This document shows positions 1-12,830 of a stretch of DNA of 64,000 nucleotides, in pieces; the first letter of the stretch is position 1, and each line of letters starts with the position of its first letter. The notes beneath the pieces are model-generated. The model ran no database searches, was not told the DNA's origin, and saw nothing but the letters and a program-made list of their open reading frames with translations. The position numbers and the translations under genes were made by a program. Source of the stretch: Gossypium raimondii (taxonomy: Eukaryota > Streptophyta > Magnoliopsida > Malvales > Malvaceae); contig NC_068569.1 in assembly GCF_025698545.1 (NCBI RefSeq), forward strand, positions 26,102,001-26,166,000, given 5' to 3'.

Positions 1-2100
1 CTAACCATTTTGAAAAACAAATGTTATTAATAAATTAAAACAAATTCATAAAATTATTAGAATATTAAAACAAATAAATTCATAAATATTCAAAATAAAT
101 ATTTAGATTTTTAAAATATATATTTGAAAAACCAATGATAAAATGAACTAGAACATAATGAAACAAAATCCATTTTTGTTAAAATAAACAAATATAAAAC
201 AAAAAGTTTTTTCGTGTTTTAACTTATTATTATTATTATTATTAATTTTGGCTTTTTACTCATTCAAAACGGTTTTGACTATTTTCACTTATTTTAAAAA
301 GTTAAACTTTTATATACATTTTCAAAGTTATTTTCAGTAATTTATATTATAAAAATATAAACAAAAGTAGTGATTTGGATAATAGTATCTTTTTAATCTT
401 GCGATTCAAAAATTGATTCGAATCGAACATATTTAATTAATAATCAAACTAAAATCAAATTAAATCTGCTATTTAGGTGATTTTCTCGACTATATCAATA
501 TTGACTGAGTTAAATTCAAATCAATCATATTTTTAAAATTCAATTAGTTTTGCATTTACTCAAAATAAGAATTAAGATGTTTGATTTGCATAATTTTAAT
601 TGATAAGCTTATCAATAATCAAATTAAATTAGCTAATGAGACCTTAGCAATGTTGGCAAATGTTGAGGCTTTGGGATGTTGAAATTCTAGGTTCAACTCC
701 CACTTTGCGTAAAACATGTGTCGGTTGTCTCTAGAACTATTCTAGTTTAGCTCCAGATATAGTAAAGTTATTAGTTCAATTACGCTTTTGTAATGCTTGA
801 TTTTAATTATAGTTGATTTAGACATTTATTGTTTGTAATTATAACCATATTTGTAATATTTAAAAAATTAAATTAAATCCAATTTTTTTTTTAAAAACTT
901 GTTACATCAATTATATTCATCTTAAGACGGATCGAGTTTGGAAAATGGCATTCTCTAATGCTTAAGTTAGTAAAAGAGTGTGGTAACAAAGAAAAGTCGA
1001 TAATCGGGTTGAAGATATCGGTGATATATGATGATGATAAAAGAAAGATGATCTCCCATAGTGGATAATACCTCATGTCCTTATGTTTGGTCCTTGAACT
1101 TGCTTCTTTTTGGTTGGTGGTCTAAGGAGGAGTCCTACATTGTACTAAATTGAGTTGGCAGTGCTTCACAACTAGCATATTTGTCTTTACTAACATTATA
1201 GTATTGTTGCAAATGAGAAAGTTCCTAGCCTATAACAATGAGTACGACTAAACAATAAGTGTTGTGAATATGTTTGACATTCGTGATGAATGTGACAACT
1301 GTGATAAGGCTCACCCAATTGATCTTATTGGAAGGTGAGTGGTGGAGTCATCACGATAACATCGATCATAACAACTCCCTTTATTATGGTTCTACGAGAT
1401 AAATATTTAGTTAGAGGGTACTAGAGGTTTTACTCTAGAGCATAGTTCAATGGTTAAGTCAATGATCAAATAAAAATATAAAGAGAATGTAAAGAAAACT
1501 TAAGAATATTGAGAAAGATATAGCTTCTCCTCTTTAGACTAATGTGAGAGATATAAAGGAGAGAAGAGTATTTTGAAGTGTATGGTGATGCCTAAAGTGT
1601 ATTTTAATGAGAAGGATACGTTCTTATTTATAAGAAATGTTCTAATGGGATGCAAGTTACACAAATTGAGTAAGTGGAGGATGCAATTGGGTGCACCTAG
1701 TGCTTTGTGATGTGCAACCATTAGAGGTGCAAATGGTATGTAACCATTGGAAGTGCAAAAGGTTGCTCGAGAATGCATAAAGCTTCATGAAGTTAAATTA
1801 CACTAGTATAATTAGTATTCCAATATGACACTTATTCTTTCTAAATTTAAGATAGATTGTAAAGTGATTTAGTAAAAACATGTAAGGCGTAAAAATATCA
1901 TAAATTTAAAAATTTACAATTAGTATAAAACCTAGTCAAACATCTAAATCATGTCTAATTGAATATAACACTTGTCACTTTTAGGCTTGGAGGAGATGTT
2001 TGTTGCTTAAGAGAAAGATGAGTGACTAATTGATTGTAGAAAGTTGATGAGATGTTCTTAAAGGTTAAAACTAAGACTTGAGAAAAATGATGGAAAATCA
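1..2100. other. AT-rich intergenic DNA
   Basis: This is AT-rich sequence with only short open frames that lack splice signals or recognisable motifs. The stretch from about 1080 to 1960 is less AT-rich and reads like old repeat DNA, but I see no terminal repeats or coding domain. A tRNA-like patch inside it is listed separately. I see no host gene. Confidence 0.6.
641..725 (+). repeat. tRNA-derived SINE-like remnant
   Basis: The stretch has an A-box-like motif (TAGCAATGTTGGC, about 645-657) and a B-box-like motif (GGTTCAACTCC, 690-700) at tRNA-like spacing, which together resemble an internal RNA polymerase III promoter. The sequence does not fold into a clear cloverleaf. No poly-A tail or target duplication was found, so it is at best a decayed SINE head. 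Confidence 0.35.
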
Positions 2101-2559
2101 TGACTAATTGAATATACCCAATTCGTTAAAGGGTGACGTCCTTCATCCCAATCACACACGTTTGCGTGCGTGGAACTCACGTAGAAATTTTCCTTCTCCA
2201 TATTCATTCAAAGAGAAAAAATATTTTTTTCTCTTTAGAAGTTATCGAAACCAAAAAGCCAGACAAGTTCAAACACTTCTGTCTTCTCTTTCTTTTTGTA
2301 TTTTTCGAGAAATTTCTCTCTCCAATCCATTTCCCAAGCACCCCCACCACGCTCCCCCTCTCTCTTTAATTTGAAATTCTCCATTTATGTCCTTATTTAT
2401 TACACCATAACGCACTCCTAAGGGGGAAAAAGATTTTTTTTCCGCCCATTTCCATCAAAAACTACTGCTATTACTTCTCTTCTTTGTTTTCATCTTGGGC
2501 CTCTTTCTTTGTTTCTTTTTTCCTTTTAATTCAAATGGGTTTTCGATTTTGAGCTGAAG

Positions 2560-2795
2560 GTGTGTACTTTTTTTTATGTGTTTTGGTCTCTGGATTAATT
2601 TTTCGTATATTGGTTATAAAGTTTCCTCTTTTGGAATATTGTAGATCTGTTTGATTCTTTTAGGGTTTTTGGTAATGATTCTTTTGGAAGATTGTTGATT
2701 ATTTCACCTACATTGTTTGTAACCTGTGATCTTCACAATTATGAATTTTTTGTAAAAAAAAAACTGATTTCTTGTATTTTTGTTTGTATTTTCAG
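2560..2795 (+). promoter_or_regulatory. Leader intron of the SINAT-like gene
   Basis: A probable intron lies in the 5' untranslated leader just upstream of the SINAT-like start codon. The donor is GAAG|GTGTGT at 2560 and the acceptor is TTTTCAG ending at 2795. The upstream sequence (about 2200-2560) is rich in C and T, as plant leaders often are. The transcription start was not identified. Confidence 0.5.
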
Positions 2796-2818
2796 TTCAG
2801 ACGTGCTTTGCTACCATC

Positions 2819-4967
2819 ATGGCATCTGTGAATCCATTTTTTGACGACTTGCAAAGTAAGCCTGAGGTTATTGATCCTCCACAAAATGAAGACATTATGG
2901 ATTGCGAAGCCGTTAATGATCCTACTCAAGCTGCTATTAAACCTAATGTGACTGTGTCTAGCAGTGTTCGTGAGCTGCTGGAGTGCCCTGTTTGCTTAAA
3001 TGCAATGTACCCGCCAATTCATCAGGTTTGATCATATGAAACCTTATAACCAGTGATTGCTTCCATGAAGTTGTTTACTTGCACATTCTATATTTTGTCT
3101 TGGGGAATCACTTTCTATCCATAATATCATTTTCAAATTACATTACTTGTACAAATCATCCTAAGGATTTCTTAGCAAACAATGCCTATTTACAAGTTGA
3201 TTCTATTTTGCACACACTTGCCATCGGCTGTATTGATTTAACCTCACACATTAACATGGTCACATAGGTTCAATATTTTATTTTTGAATATCTTTTGACG
3301 CTTTTCTTCTTGTTTTACTTCTAGTTGTTTATCATTACTTACCTAGCCCTCATGTTTTCAACCAAGAAGCTAAGGCAAAACATGTTAGCATTCCATGGCT
3401 AGGATGGATCCAATCAAGAACCTATTATATACATGTTTAAAATAGCTCCTTTTGAAGGACTGCTACATGGAAACTTCTTCTGTCAAAAGAGCCAAATTCA
3501 CTCTGATAACGAGAGCATCCATCCCAGCTGTAATGTATACTTAGCAGCACTATGGAATGAAATTCCTTTATCATTGTGCTCTTTATTGGCTTGTGAATAT
3601 ATTATATAATATTGTATTTTGTTGCATCTCTTTTTAGTGAAATTAACATGAACATTGTAAACTAACTGCTGATTTTTTTATTTTTAATGCAGTGTTCAAA
3701 TGGACACACATTGTGTTCTGGTTGCAAGCCAAGGGTGCACAACCGGTGCCCCACATGCAGGCATGAACTTGGTAATATTAGGTGTCTTGCGTTGGAGAAG
3801 GTTGCTGCATCTCTTGAGCTTCCCTGTAAATACCAGAGTTTTGGGTGCATAGGCATCTACCCGTATTACAGTAAGCTAAAACATGAGTCCCAATGTTCTT
3901 ATAGACCATATAGCTGCCCCTATGCTGGGTCAGAATGCACTGTCATAGGTGATATTCCTTACCTTGTGGCCCATCTGAAAGATGATCACAAAGTTGACAT
4001 GCACAATGGGAGCACTTTCAATCACCGTTATGTCAAATCAAACCCGCACGAAGTTGAGAATGCTACATGGATGCTAACGGTATTATTGTTTTATCCTTGT
4101 GCAGCATATCTCATCACATTTTGGTTTCTCTCTAACCCTCTAGAAGAGGAATTATTCTACCATTTATGCAAATTCAAGAACTGGAAATTTATAAAGTACA
4201 TACCATTGAAAACAATCTTAGTGGAGATCTGAAATTTATAAAAGATATGGTTCACAATGGTTAGAGAATCATATAAAGTATATACCAATGGTTTCCCCTA
4301 TTATTCTACCATTGAAAACAACCTTATTAGTGGAGATCTGAAATTATTAAAGTGGTTTTGCTTCTATGTTGCTTGGAGTCCCCATACCCTCAAGACTCTC
4401 CAAGTACATGGAAAAAGCTTAGCAAAAATTTATATTCGTGTCAGACAATTGCATCCTACTCTCAAGTATCAAAACTTTCCTGTAAAAAAATGGAGTCTTA
4501 CTCAGTTGATTTCTACTTGAATAAGAAATTATTCTTTCTTTTGGTCAATGATATTCAATAGATTGACTTTGTTGTTTTGAATTTTAATTTAAAAGATTTT
4601 GAGAGGAGTATGTCACTGATAGTTGGATTTGTTTGCACAATTTTAGGTTTTCAGTTGCTTTGGCCAGTACTTTTGCCTACATTTCGAAGCCTTCCAGCTC
4701 GGAATCTCTCCCGTCTACATAGCATTCTTGCGGTTTATGGGTGATGATATTGAGGCAAAGAACTATAGCTACAGCCTCGAGGTGGGTGGGAACGGGAGGA
4801 AGATGATTTGGCAAGGGGTGCCAAGAAGCATAAGGGACAGTCATAGAAAGGTGCGTGACAGTTTCGATGGTCTCATAATACAACGCAACATGGCTCTGTT
4901 CTTCTCTGGGGGAGACCGGAAAGAATTGAAGCTTAGAGTGACAGGAAGGATATGGAAAGAGCAGTGA
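2819..4967 (+). CDS. SINA/SINAT-like RING E3 ubiquitin ligase
   Basis: The product is probably a RING-type E3 ubiquitin ligase of the Seven-in-absentia family, which marks target proteins for proteasomal breakdown. Three coding exons are read: 2819-3025, 3693-4079 and 4647-4967, with GT-AG introns and phase-0 joins, giving 304 residues, close to the usual length of plant SINATs. Residues 56-91 form a C3HC4 RING (C56, C59, C70, H74, C77, C80, C88, C91), split by intron 1 after residue 69. A SIAH-type Cys/His zinc finger follows at about 107-165, then the TRAF-like substrate-binding domain ending in RIWKEQ. The start was chosen at ATG 2819, giving an N-terminus starting MASVNPFFDD; an ATG at 2780 lies inside or beside the leader intron. 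No disabling change was seen. Known for the family: SINATs act in development, stress and autophagy signalling. The exact orthologue is not determined. Confidence 0.93.
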
Positions 4968-5797
4968 TGGGGGCTGTAGTATCCATTGGATCTGTCATGT
5001 TGTGATGGCAAGTAGAATGTTTGATTTGGGTATCATTTAGTCATGTAATTTGTTTGGGGTTTTGTAGGAGGCAAGCTCTCTTTGCTTTATGCAGCATGTA
5101 TGAGATATAATTGGAAGATGTAGCTTTTATATTTTTATGCCAATTAGTATATCCATTTCCTATATTCCTTATGTTAATATTATTGGATCTTACAAAAAAA
5201 GGCTCAGATAAAAGTATTTTTTAAATAATAAAATAGGTAAATTGGGTTGGCTTAAGTCTAATAAAAGTCCAAAACCCGTACTATAAACAAAGGTTTTCCT
5301 AATTTGAATCTTGAACTAAATTAAAATTTAATATAATAACATAATACAAAATTATAATTAATTATAAAATATATAAATATTTATAAATAATATGTTTAAC
5401 AACAAAACATGTAACTCGAGTTCAACTTTGAACAATATATTTGTAGAAAGTGACATTTAGGTTGTGTTTGGATGGATGTTGTGTTTACTTGCCATTAGTG
5501 TCAAAACAGTAATGACAGTGAGATTAGATAATATAGTGTGAGACAAAAAGTAAGCTCACCGTTACGCATATTGTTAGGTATATAAGTTATACTAGATAAT
5601 AAGGGTGAAAAATAATGAATATATATAATTGATAAAAGAAATGAGATTTTAATTGAAATAGAAGTATTGAAAAGACTAAAAATTACATTGTTTATCATAA
5701 CTTGAAAAGAATGGGATTTTGATAATTTCGCAACAACCACGAATTCCCCAATTGTTTTGGTTTGTATGGAAGTCTTAAAATTAAGCAAAGAGTCATC
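4968..5797. other. 3' flank and AT-rich spacer
   Basis: The first 150 bases or so are probably the 3' untranslated region of the SINAT-like gene. The rest is AT-rich spacer before the receptor-like pseudogene. No other feature was recognised. Confidence 0.6.
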
Positions 5798-8078
5798 ATG
5801 TTTGTTTCATGTAGCAATTTGATGAATCTAAAGACAATAAGTTCCAGAAGGTTGTTTCAGCTTCTAGACTTGTTTCTTGGGCTATTCTTGCTCATCAAAT
5901 TTGCTAATGGCTCTAACCTAAGTGCACGAGAAGATAGAATCCTATGCAAAGACAAGGAGAGACAAGCTCAACCGGAGTTGAAGCAAAGCCTGGTCGATGA
6001 TCATGGACCATTTTCTTCTTGGGGAATTCGTGATTGTTGTCAGTGGAAAGGTGTCGGATGCAACTAGCGAACCAAGCTTGACCTTCGTCCTTCCTTTAGT
6101 GATGAACCGCTGAGAGGTACCATTAATCCTTCACTGCTTCAACTTCAGCATTTGAATTTTCTATATCTCAGTGATAATGATTTTGGGGGCAGTCAGTTTC
6201 CAGATTTCAATGGTTCCTTGAGCAGATTAAGGTACCTAAACATTGCCAATGCTGGATTAAGTTGGAGAATACTTAACCAGCCGGGGAATCTTTCAAGATT
6301 GGAGTTCCTTGATCTCGGTGGCAATAATTATAGCGTTATAAGCTTTGACTGGCTTTACCATCTATCTTTTCTAAAATATCTTGACCTTAGTTCCAACCAT
6401 GTTGGAGAAAACAGTTGGCTGAAATTAGTGAATAAGCTTCCTCTTCATCTAGAGAATTTGCAGTTGAGGTCGTGTGGCCTTCATGGTATTATATTGTCCC
6501 AACCTCTAAATGGTTCTTTTGCATCTCTTATTAGAGTCATTAATGTCTCCAGAAACAGGCTTACTTCTTCTTCTGCATTGAAATGGTTGACCAATATAAG
6601 TAGCAACCTTGCTGAACTTAACCTTGAATATAATAACTTGATCCAAGCCTCAGTTCTAGGGATTTTCAGGAACATGGCTTCCTTTAAACATCTTTATCTC
6701 TCGGACAATCAACTTAGAGATGGGATTCAATGAATTCTTGGGAACATATGTACTTTACAAACATTGGATATTTCCCATAACAACTTGACTGGCTTGTTTC
6801 CCCAGTTGCCTCGGTGCATAGAGAGTTCATTGGAGATTTTCAACTTGGATTGGAACAGCCTTCATGGTCCATTGCCTGATTTTACAAGGTTTCCTTCCTT
6901 GATAACACTCTTTCTCCCATAATCAGTTGAATGGCTCTTTATCAAAAGGCTTTAGTCTAGCTTCTTCCAAGCTTGTTGTCTTGGTCCTGGATGGCAACCA
7001 ACTTACTGGTCCATTACCTAATTTCTGTAATAATGCTTTCATGTCTTTGGAAGAGTTGGATATCAGTCACAACAGGTTCAACGGGACAGTGACTGAAAGT
7101 TTGGGGTGCTTGTCTAGGCTTAAGCATTTGCTTGCTTCTCGGAATTCCATAGAAGGTATCATATCTAAAACCCTTTTTGAAAATCTCACCGAATTGCTGT
7201 CACTCGATTTATCTTTGAACTATTTAACTCTAAATTTCAAAAGTGACTGGGTTGCCCCATTTCGGTTGAGACACCTTTCTCTATCGTTTTGCAAAGTGGG
7301 GCCATACTTTCCAAAATAGCTTCAAGCTCAAACTGATTTACAGCATCTAGATATCTCTAGTGCTGGAATTTCAGACACCATACCTGTTTGGTTATGGGAC
7401 ATCTCCGTACTTGTATTTCTTGAATCTCTCTAATAACCAGATGAGTGGCATTCTGCCAGACCTATTATCACCCAACACTCTGCTCATCACTGAAATGGAC
7501 TTGAGTTCTAACATGTTTGATGGTTTGTTGCCACTCTTACCTTATATTAATGTGTTGAATCTTGCCAAAAATAGGTTCACCGGATCGCTTGATCCTTTTT
7601 GTAAGATCACAAGTAAGTATTTGACTTTTCTTGAGGTTTCTGGTAAACTTTTGTCTGGAGAGCTTTCTGAGTGCTTGTTTCCTTGGAAACAACTTCTAGT
7701 TCTGAATTTAGATAATAACAACTTCTCAGGGGAAATTCTTACATTTTTGGGATCACTGTTTTCACTTAAAGCTCTTAATTTACATAATAACAATTTCTCT
7801 GGAGAGATACCTCTATCTTTGAAGGATTGTAGTAACTTAATCTTTTTGGACCTAAGTAGTCTGGAAATATACCAGCCTGGATAGGTGAAAACCTTCCATC
7901 TTTGGTATTCCTTAGCCTACAAGCTAACGACTTCAATGGAAGGATACCTGCCAACTTTTGCTGGTTGGCACATATGTAGATATTGGAACAATTTGAAAAC
8001 AATATCTCTGGAACAATACCATCGTGCTTAAACAATCTTACTGCTATGGCTTAAAAACGAGTTTATACCTATGGAGGT
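5798..8078 (+). pseudogene. LRR receptor-like protein pseudogene, 5' part
   Basis: This is the ectodomain of a leucine-rich-repeat receptor-like protein of the EIX2/RLP type, a cell-surface immune or developmental receptor without a kinase. A hydrophobic signal segment (LFLGLFLLI) precedes an LRR N-cap with the paired-cysteine motif RDCCQWKGVGC. Many LRRs of the form LxxLxLxxNxxxG follow. The gene is broken: stops at 6065-6067 (TAG), 6731-6733 (TGA) and about 7317 (TAG), and frame changes near 6920, 7350 and 7870. It ends where a solo LTR is inserted at 8079, and the same gene resumes at 10909. The start ATG 5798 is in frame with the signal peptide. The pseudogene call is firm; the particular receptor is not identified. 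Confidence 0.9.
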
Positions 8079-10908
8079 TGTAATACCCCTACCCGTATTC
8101 GTCGCCGAAATAGAGTATGAGGCATTACCAGATTTTACCGATTTTTTTTTTCAAGATAGATTTATCATTTTCATAAGATAATTTCATCACATACCAAAAC
8201 CAAAATTTGTTAGCCATACCAATGGCTAACCATACATTCATTTCACATTAACATCTAATTTACTAGCTTATACATGCCATTGATTTCCAAAATAAAGTTC
8301 CTTTATGTACCGAGATCTCGAGATTGATAGTGTGATGTGTCTCCACCAAATCCGACCTCCGAGCTCTTAACTCTACAAACAGGGAAAAAAAGCAGGTAAG
8401 CACTTTGTGCTTAGTAAGTTCATGCAACAGAATTATACTTACCATACTTATACATCCATCATTTAATAACACAAGCACACATCCAATTCACATAAACATA
8501 CACCTATCACATACAAACTCAACCTCATACAAATTCATTACAAAGATAAATGATTGATGAGCTCATCAATTCCATGATTTCCATTTCCTTGTTATTTTCC
8601 ATATTTATCCCGTTGAACTACTTGGAATTTCGATGGATATTCAGGGTACACCTAAGTGTACAAATCCGGTCCGTCAATTCATATTCATGTGCGCACATTT
8701 CCATTTCGAGAGCACACTCCTGAACCTCATCCTTACAAAGGATTACCGATTCAAAGCTAAATCCATAATATAAACTCACAGAGTATTGTCGGGATTACGG
8801 TCCAGCTAAATCCTCAAACGACAATTACTCTAATGAGCTTGGATCTGAATTACAGTCCAGGCTAAATTGAGACCTAATTCGGATTACCCGTCCGGCTAAA
8901 TCCATTTTCCACATATTCTTGGAGGGCTATATCAGATAGGATCACCCGTCCGGCTAGATCCTTTTACCGTCAATTCCTTTTCGAGATCCATCAATTTTCC
9001 TTTCATTCAACCGGATTTATTTTCTCTTTTCATCAAGAATATCAATACTTCATCAATTTTCATACAATGAACATTCAAATCATATTCACATCAATAACAA
9101 ACATTTCAAGCATTTATGAATATAATTCAAGTTACACGAACTTACCTTGACAAATGTTCGTAAACAAAAATCTACTAATCCCGAACTTTTTCTTTTCCTC
9201 GATCTTGCTTCGTATTTGAATTTTCCGGATCTAAATAAATAAATTTAATCATTAATCTAATACATTTCATGTTCATATGTAACTTTCTCTACAATTCCAT
9301 TATTATTTATAGTGCATTCAAAGCTGCCTCACCGAGTCACAGTCACTAATTTATTTATATCTTGAGCTACAGAACTCCAAATTAAGATACGTTAATTTTC
9401 CCTGAAACTAGACTCACATATATTCTTACCATAAAAATTTCAGAATTTTTTGTTTAGCCAATAAGTACAGTTTATTCCTTAAAGTTTCCCCTGTTTCACT
9501 GTATGACAGTTCTGACCCCTATTCACTAAAAATTAATTATCTCACTGTACAGAATTAGGATGATGCTTCCCTTTATTTCTTCAGAAAATAGACTCATTAA
9601 GGATTCTAAGCATATAAATTATAACTCATAATAATTTTTGTACAATTTTTAATGATTTTCCAAAGTCAGAACAGGGGAACCCGAATTCATTCTGACCTTG
9701 TCTCACAAAATCTATTATATCTCATGATTTACAATTCCATTGCTTACACCGTTTCTTTTATAAGAAACTAGACTCAATAAGCTTTAATTTAATGTTTTAT
9801 TCATCCTCTAATTCGATCTCTAAAATTTTTGGTGATTTTTCAAAGTTAGAGTACTGCTGCTGTCCAAAACTGTTTTAGTGCATGGTGTTAATTACCATTT
9901 TTCCCTTAAACTTTCAACAATGATAATTTCGTCCCTGCTCAATTAACCTCTCAATTGAGCTGATTTTTCTCAATCAACACTTTATTATATCACTTTAAAC
10001 TACCTTATAACCTTTGGAAATCAGAATTTCAGCACTAAACTTTAATTCCAAACTTTTTCACAATTACGTCCTACAAATCAATTTCTATTGGAATTACCTA
10101 ATAAAATCATCTCACAAACAAATTAAAGCTTCAATTTCATCCTATTTCATCATAAAATTTCAGAACATATTCATATCAACTTTCAAATTCATTCATAAAA
10201 TCAAAAACTAATGAATTTAGTAATAGGACCTAGTTGTAAAAGTCTTAGAAACACAAAAATTACAAGAAAAAGGCAAGAATTAACTCACTGGGTGCAAAAA
10301 TTATGAAAAACCAGCTTGAAGAAACCCTTATGACGTTTTTTGGCTGATGAGAGCGCAGAAAAATAAAGAGAAATCTGGATAATTCCACTTTAGTCCTAAC
10401 TTTTAAAGCAAATTTTGTAATATTCTAATTTTACCCTTATTTCTTCAATTCTCCTGATTTTTCTCAGCGTATGCCGCCCAAAATATCTTCTTTTGGGGTT
10501 ATTTGCAATTTATGTCCCTCCTCATTTCACAATTGAGCTATTTAATCCCTCTAGTAACTTTTACACTTTTTTCAATTTAGTTCTTTTTACTTAATTGACT
10601 ACCCAAACATTAAAATTTTCTAACGAAATTTTAATACCATATTACTAACACTTCATAAATATTTATAAAAATATTTTTGACTCGGTTTTACAAGATCGAA
10701 GTCTAGATATCTTATTTTTACCTAATTTCTTCAATAATTTCTTTTTCTAACTAACCGCTTAATTAGTAAAATTTTTCTATCGATATTTTCATACGATTTT
10801 TCCTATCATATCAATATTCATGCAAAAATATTAAAATAAATTTCTCTTTAAATTGGATTTGTGGTTACGAAACCACTATTTCGATAATTTTGAATTTGGG
10901 CCATTACA
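8079..10908. mobile_element. Solo LTR of a Ty3/gypsy retrotransposon
   Basis: The 2,830-bp block starts TGTAATACCCC and ends GGCCATTACA, so it has TG...CA ends with a short inverted match (TGTAAT/ATTACA). The 5-bp sequence GAGGT directly flanks both sides (8074-8078 and 10909-10913), as expected for LTR retrotransposon integration. There is no gag-pol inside, so this is a single LTR left after recombination between two LTRs. Internal degenerate repeats carrying CCGTCCGGCTAAATCC-like motifs lie at about 8750-8970. The great length fits Tekay/Del-type gypsy LTRs of cotton; this family call is from memory. Confidence 0.88.
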
Positions 10909-11565
10909 GAGGTGGTCGGATTTTCGAGTATGTTATCGGTTTCTTGTTTAGGCGTACAGGCTACAACTATGTTGAAAATGCAAGGGTTAGATGGAAAGGA
11001 AACGAGTATGAATATGAAAGATATCTTGGACTGTTCAGAGTCATTGATCTTTCAAGCAACGAATTAACTGAAGAGATTTCCAATGAGATAACAAGTCTGC
11101 TTGAACTGGTTGCACCCAACTTGTCTAGAAATGGTTTGACTGGTTTGATCCCTCACAACATCAATCAGTTGAAACAATTAGAGTCACTTAATTTGTCAGA
11201 AAACCATTTGTCAGGTATAATCCCGGTCACCATGGCTGATTTAACTTTCTTGAGTTACTTGGACTTGTATAATAACTTGTCAGGAAGAATCCCATTAAGC
11301 ACTCAACTCCACACTTTTGATGCTTCAGCATTTGTTGGTAATGCTTTAGCATTTGTAGGTAATCAGGCACTTTGCGGGTCTCAAGTTACGGTGCAATGCA
11401 CAGAAGATAATACGAATCCGAACAAACCAGATCATAATAAGCTTGAAAACGGAGATGAATTCAGGAAATGGTTTTATGCACGAATGAGAGTTGGATTCTA
11501 GATGGGGTTGTGGGGAGTTTTTACTGCTTTACTGTTGAAGCGCTCTTGGAGATGTGCATATTTTC
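10909..11565 (+). pseudogene. LRR receptor-like protein pseudogene, middle part
   Basis: This continues the pseudogene begun at 5798. Taking out the solo LTR and one copy of GAGGT joins the two parts in one reading frame. It encodes the island after the LRRs, then the last LRRs (IDLSSNELTEEI, LNLSENHLSGIIP), the C-terminal cap (QALCGSQVTVQC), an acidic stretch and the start of the membrane anchor (MGLWGVFTALLLKRSW). A TAG stop at about 11499-11501 precedes the membrane segment. The sequence stops at the target duplication of the Mutator-like element. A small internal duplication gives AFVGNALAFVGNQAL. Confidence 0.88.
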
Positions 11566-11814
11566 GACAATTTTACTAATAAAGGTTCATTTTTAACTTT
11601 ATTTACGGAAATAGACCAATTTTTTCATTATTTATCGAAATGAGCCGAAAATACTAAAACGCGTCCACATAGGAGCATTTTAAGGGGAAATTCCAGCAAA
11701 ACGTATCCTTGAGGGAGCGATTTTGCCATGTCAGGACAAAACGCACTAACGTGGATATGCTTTGCTGACGTGGTAAAAACGCTCCCTCAAGGACGCGTTT
11801 TAGCCCGTGTTTTT
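11566..11814 (+). repeat. Left TIR of the MULE
   Basis: This arm aligns with the reverse complement of 18084-18340 from the first base to GCCCGTGTTTTT. Within the arm, GAGGGAGCGATTTTGCC near 11713 is mirrored by an imperfect inverted copy ending GCTCCCTCAAGG near 11793, so each arm can fold on itself as well as pair with the other arm. Confidence 0.9.
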
Positions 11815-12077
11815 CTAATGTTAGAGCTATTTGTATGTTTAATGCCTAGGGTTTGTGGGTTTAGGGTTGTAGTGTTTAGAGTTTTTTAAAAAAGAATTAA
11901 ATTAGATTTTAGGGGGTTTAAACAAATAAATTAAATTAGGGTTTAGAGTTTTAAAGAAAATTAATTAAATTAGGGTTTAGTTTTTTGAAAAAAATAATTT
12001 TGTGTTTAGCTTTTAGGGTTTTTGTAAAAGGGTTTAGGTTAAAGGTTTAGAAAAAATTATATTGGCAAGAAGGATTT

Positions 12078-12735
12078 TATTTTTCTTATACAGTAGTTTC
12101 TGAAAAATTAATTTTGAGAAGACGGTTCTGAAAAGATAATGTCAAAAACGCTTCAAGCAGGATGCACTATCAACAAAATTACTGAAAAAAGCTCCCACGT
12201 GGACAATTTTTTTTCTACAGTAGTTCCTGAAAAATAATTTTGAGAAGACGATTCTGAAAAAATAGTGTCAAAAACGGTTCAAGTAGGATGCACTGTCAGT
12301 AAAATTACTGAAAAAAGCTCCCACGTAGGCTTTTTTTTTCTATAGTAGTTCCTGAAAAAATAATTTTTAAAAGATGGTTCTGAAAAAATAGTGTAAAAAA
12401 TGCTTCAAACAGGATGCACTGTCAGCAAAATTACTGAAAAAAGCTCCCATGTGGACACTCTTTTTCTATAGTAATTTCTGAAAAAATAATATTGAGAAGA
12501 CGGTTCTGAAAAAATAGTGTCAAAAACGCTTTAAGCAAGATGCACTGCCAGCAAAATTACTGAAAAAAAGCTTTCACGTAGACATTCTTTTTCTACAGTA
12601 GTGCTTGAAAAAATAATTTTGAGAAGACGGTTATAAAAATGTGTCAAAAACGCTTCAAGCAGGATGCACTGTTAGTAAAATTACTACAAAAAGCTCCCAC
12701 GTGGACGCTCTTTTTCTACAGTAGTTCCTACTTTG
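12078..12735 (+). repeat. Tandem array of about 125 bp units inside the MULE
   Basis: The phrase CAGTAGTTCCTGAAAA recurs with variation near 12091, 12218, 12343, 12469, 12596 and 12719, a spacing of 123-127 bp. Each unit also carries GAGAAGACGGTTCTG, a stretch reading CGCTTCAAGCAGGATGCACT and AAGCTCCCACGTGGAC. The array sits between the left TIR and the transposase, where Mutator elements keep subterminal or promoter sequence. Confidence 0.88.
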
Positions 12736-12830
12736 CCTTAGGCTATAAATGAGTCAAATTCCATTATCATGTTGCATAAGTTATAACAAGAAAAATTAGA
12801 GAGGCTGAGCATAATAGAAATTGAAGACGA

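Noticed and set aside
4257..4561. Open frames in the second intron of the SINAT-like gene
   Set aside because: The intron contains a short direct duplication (AGTGGAGATCTGAAATT near 4220 and 4330) that extends the frames. They have no domain and lie between good splice sites.
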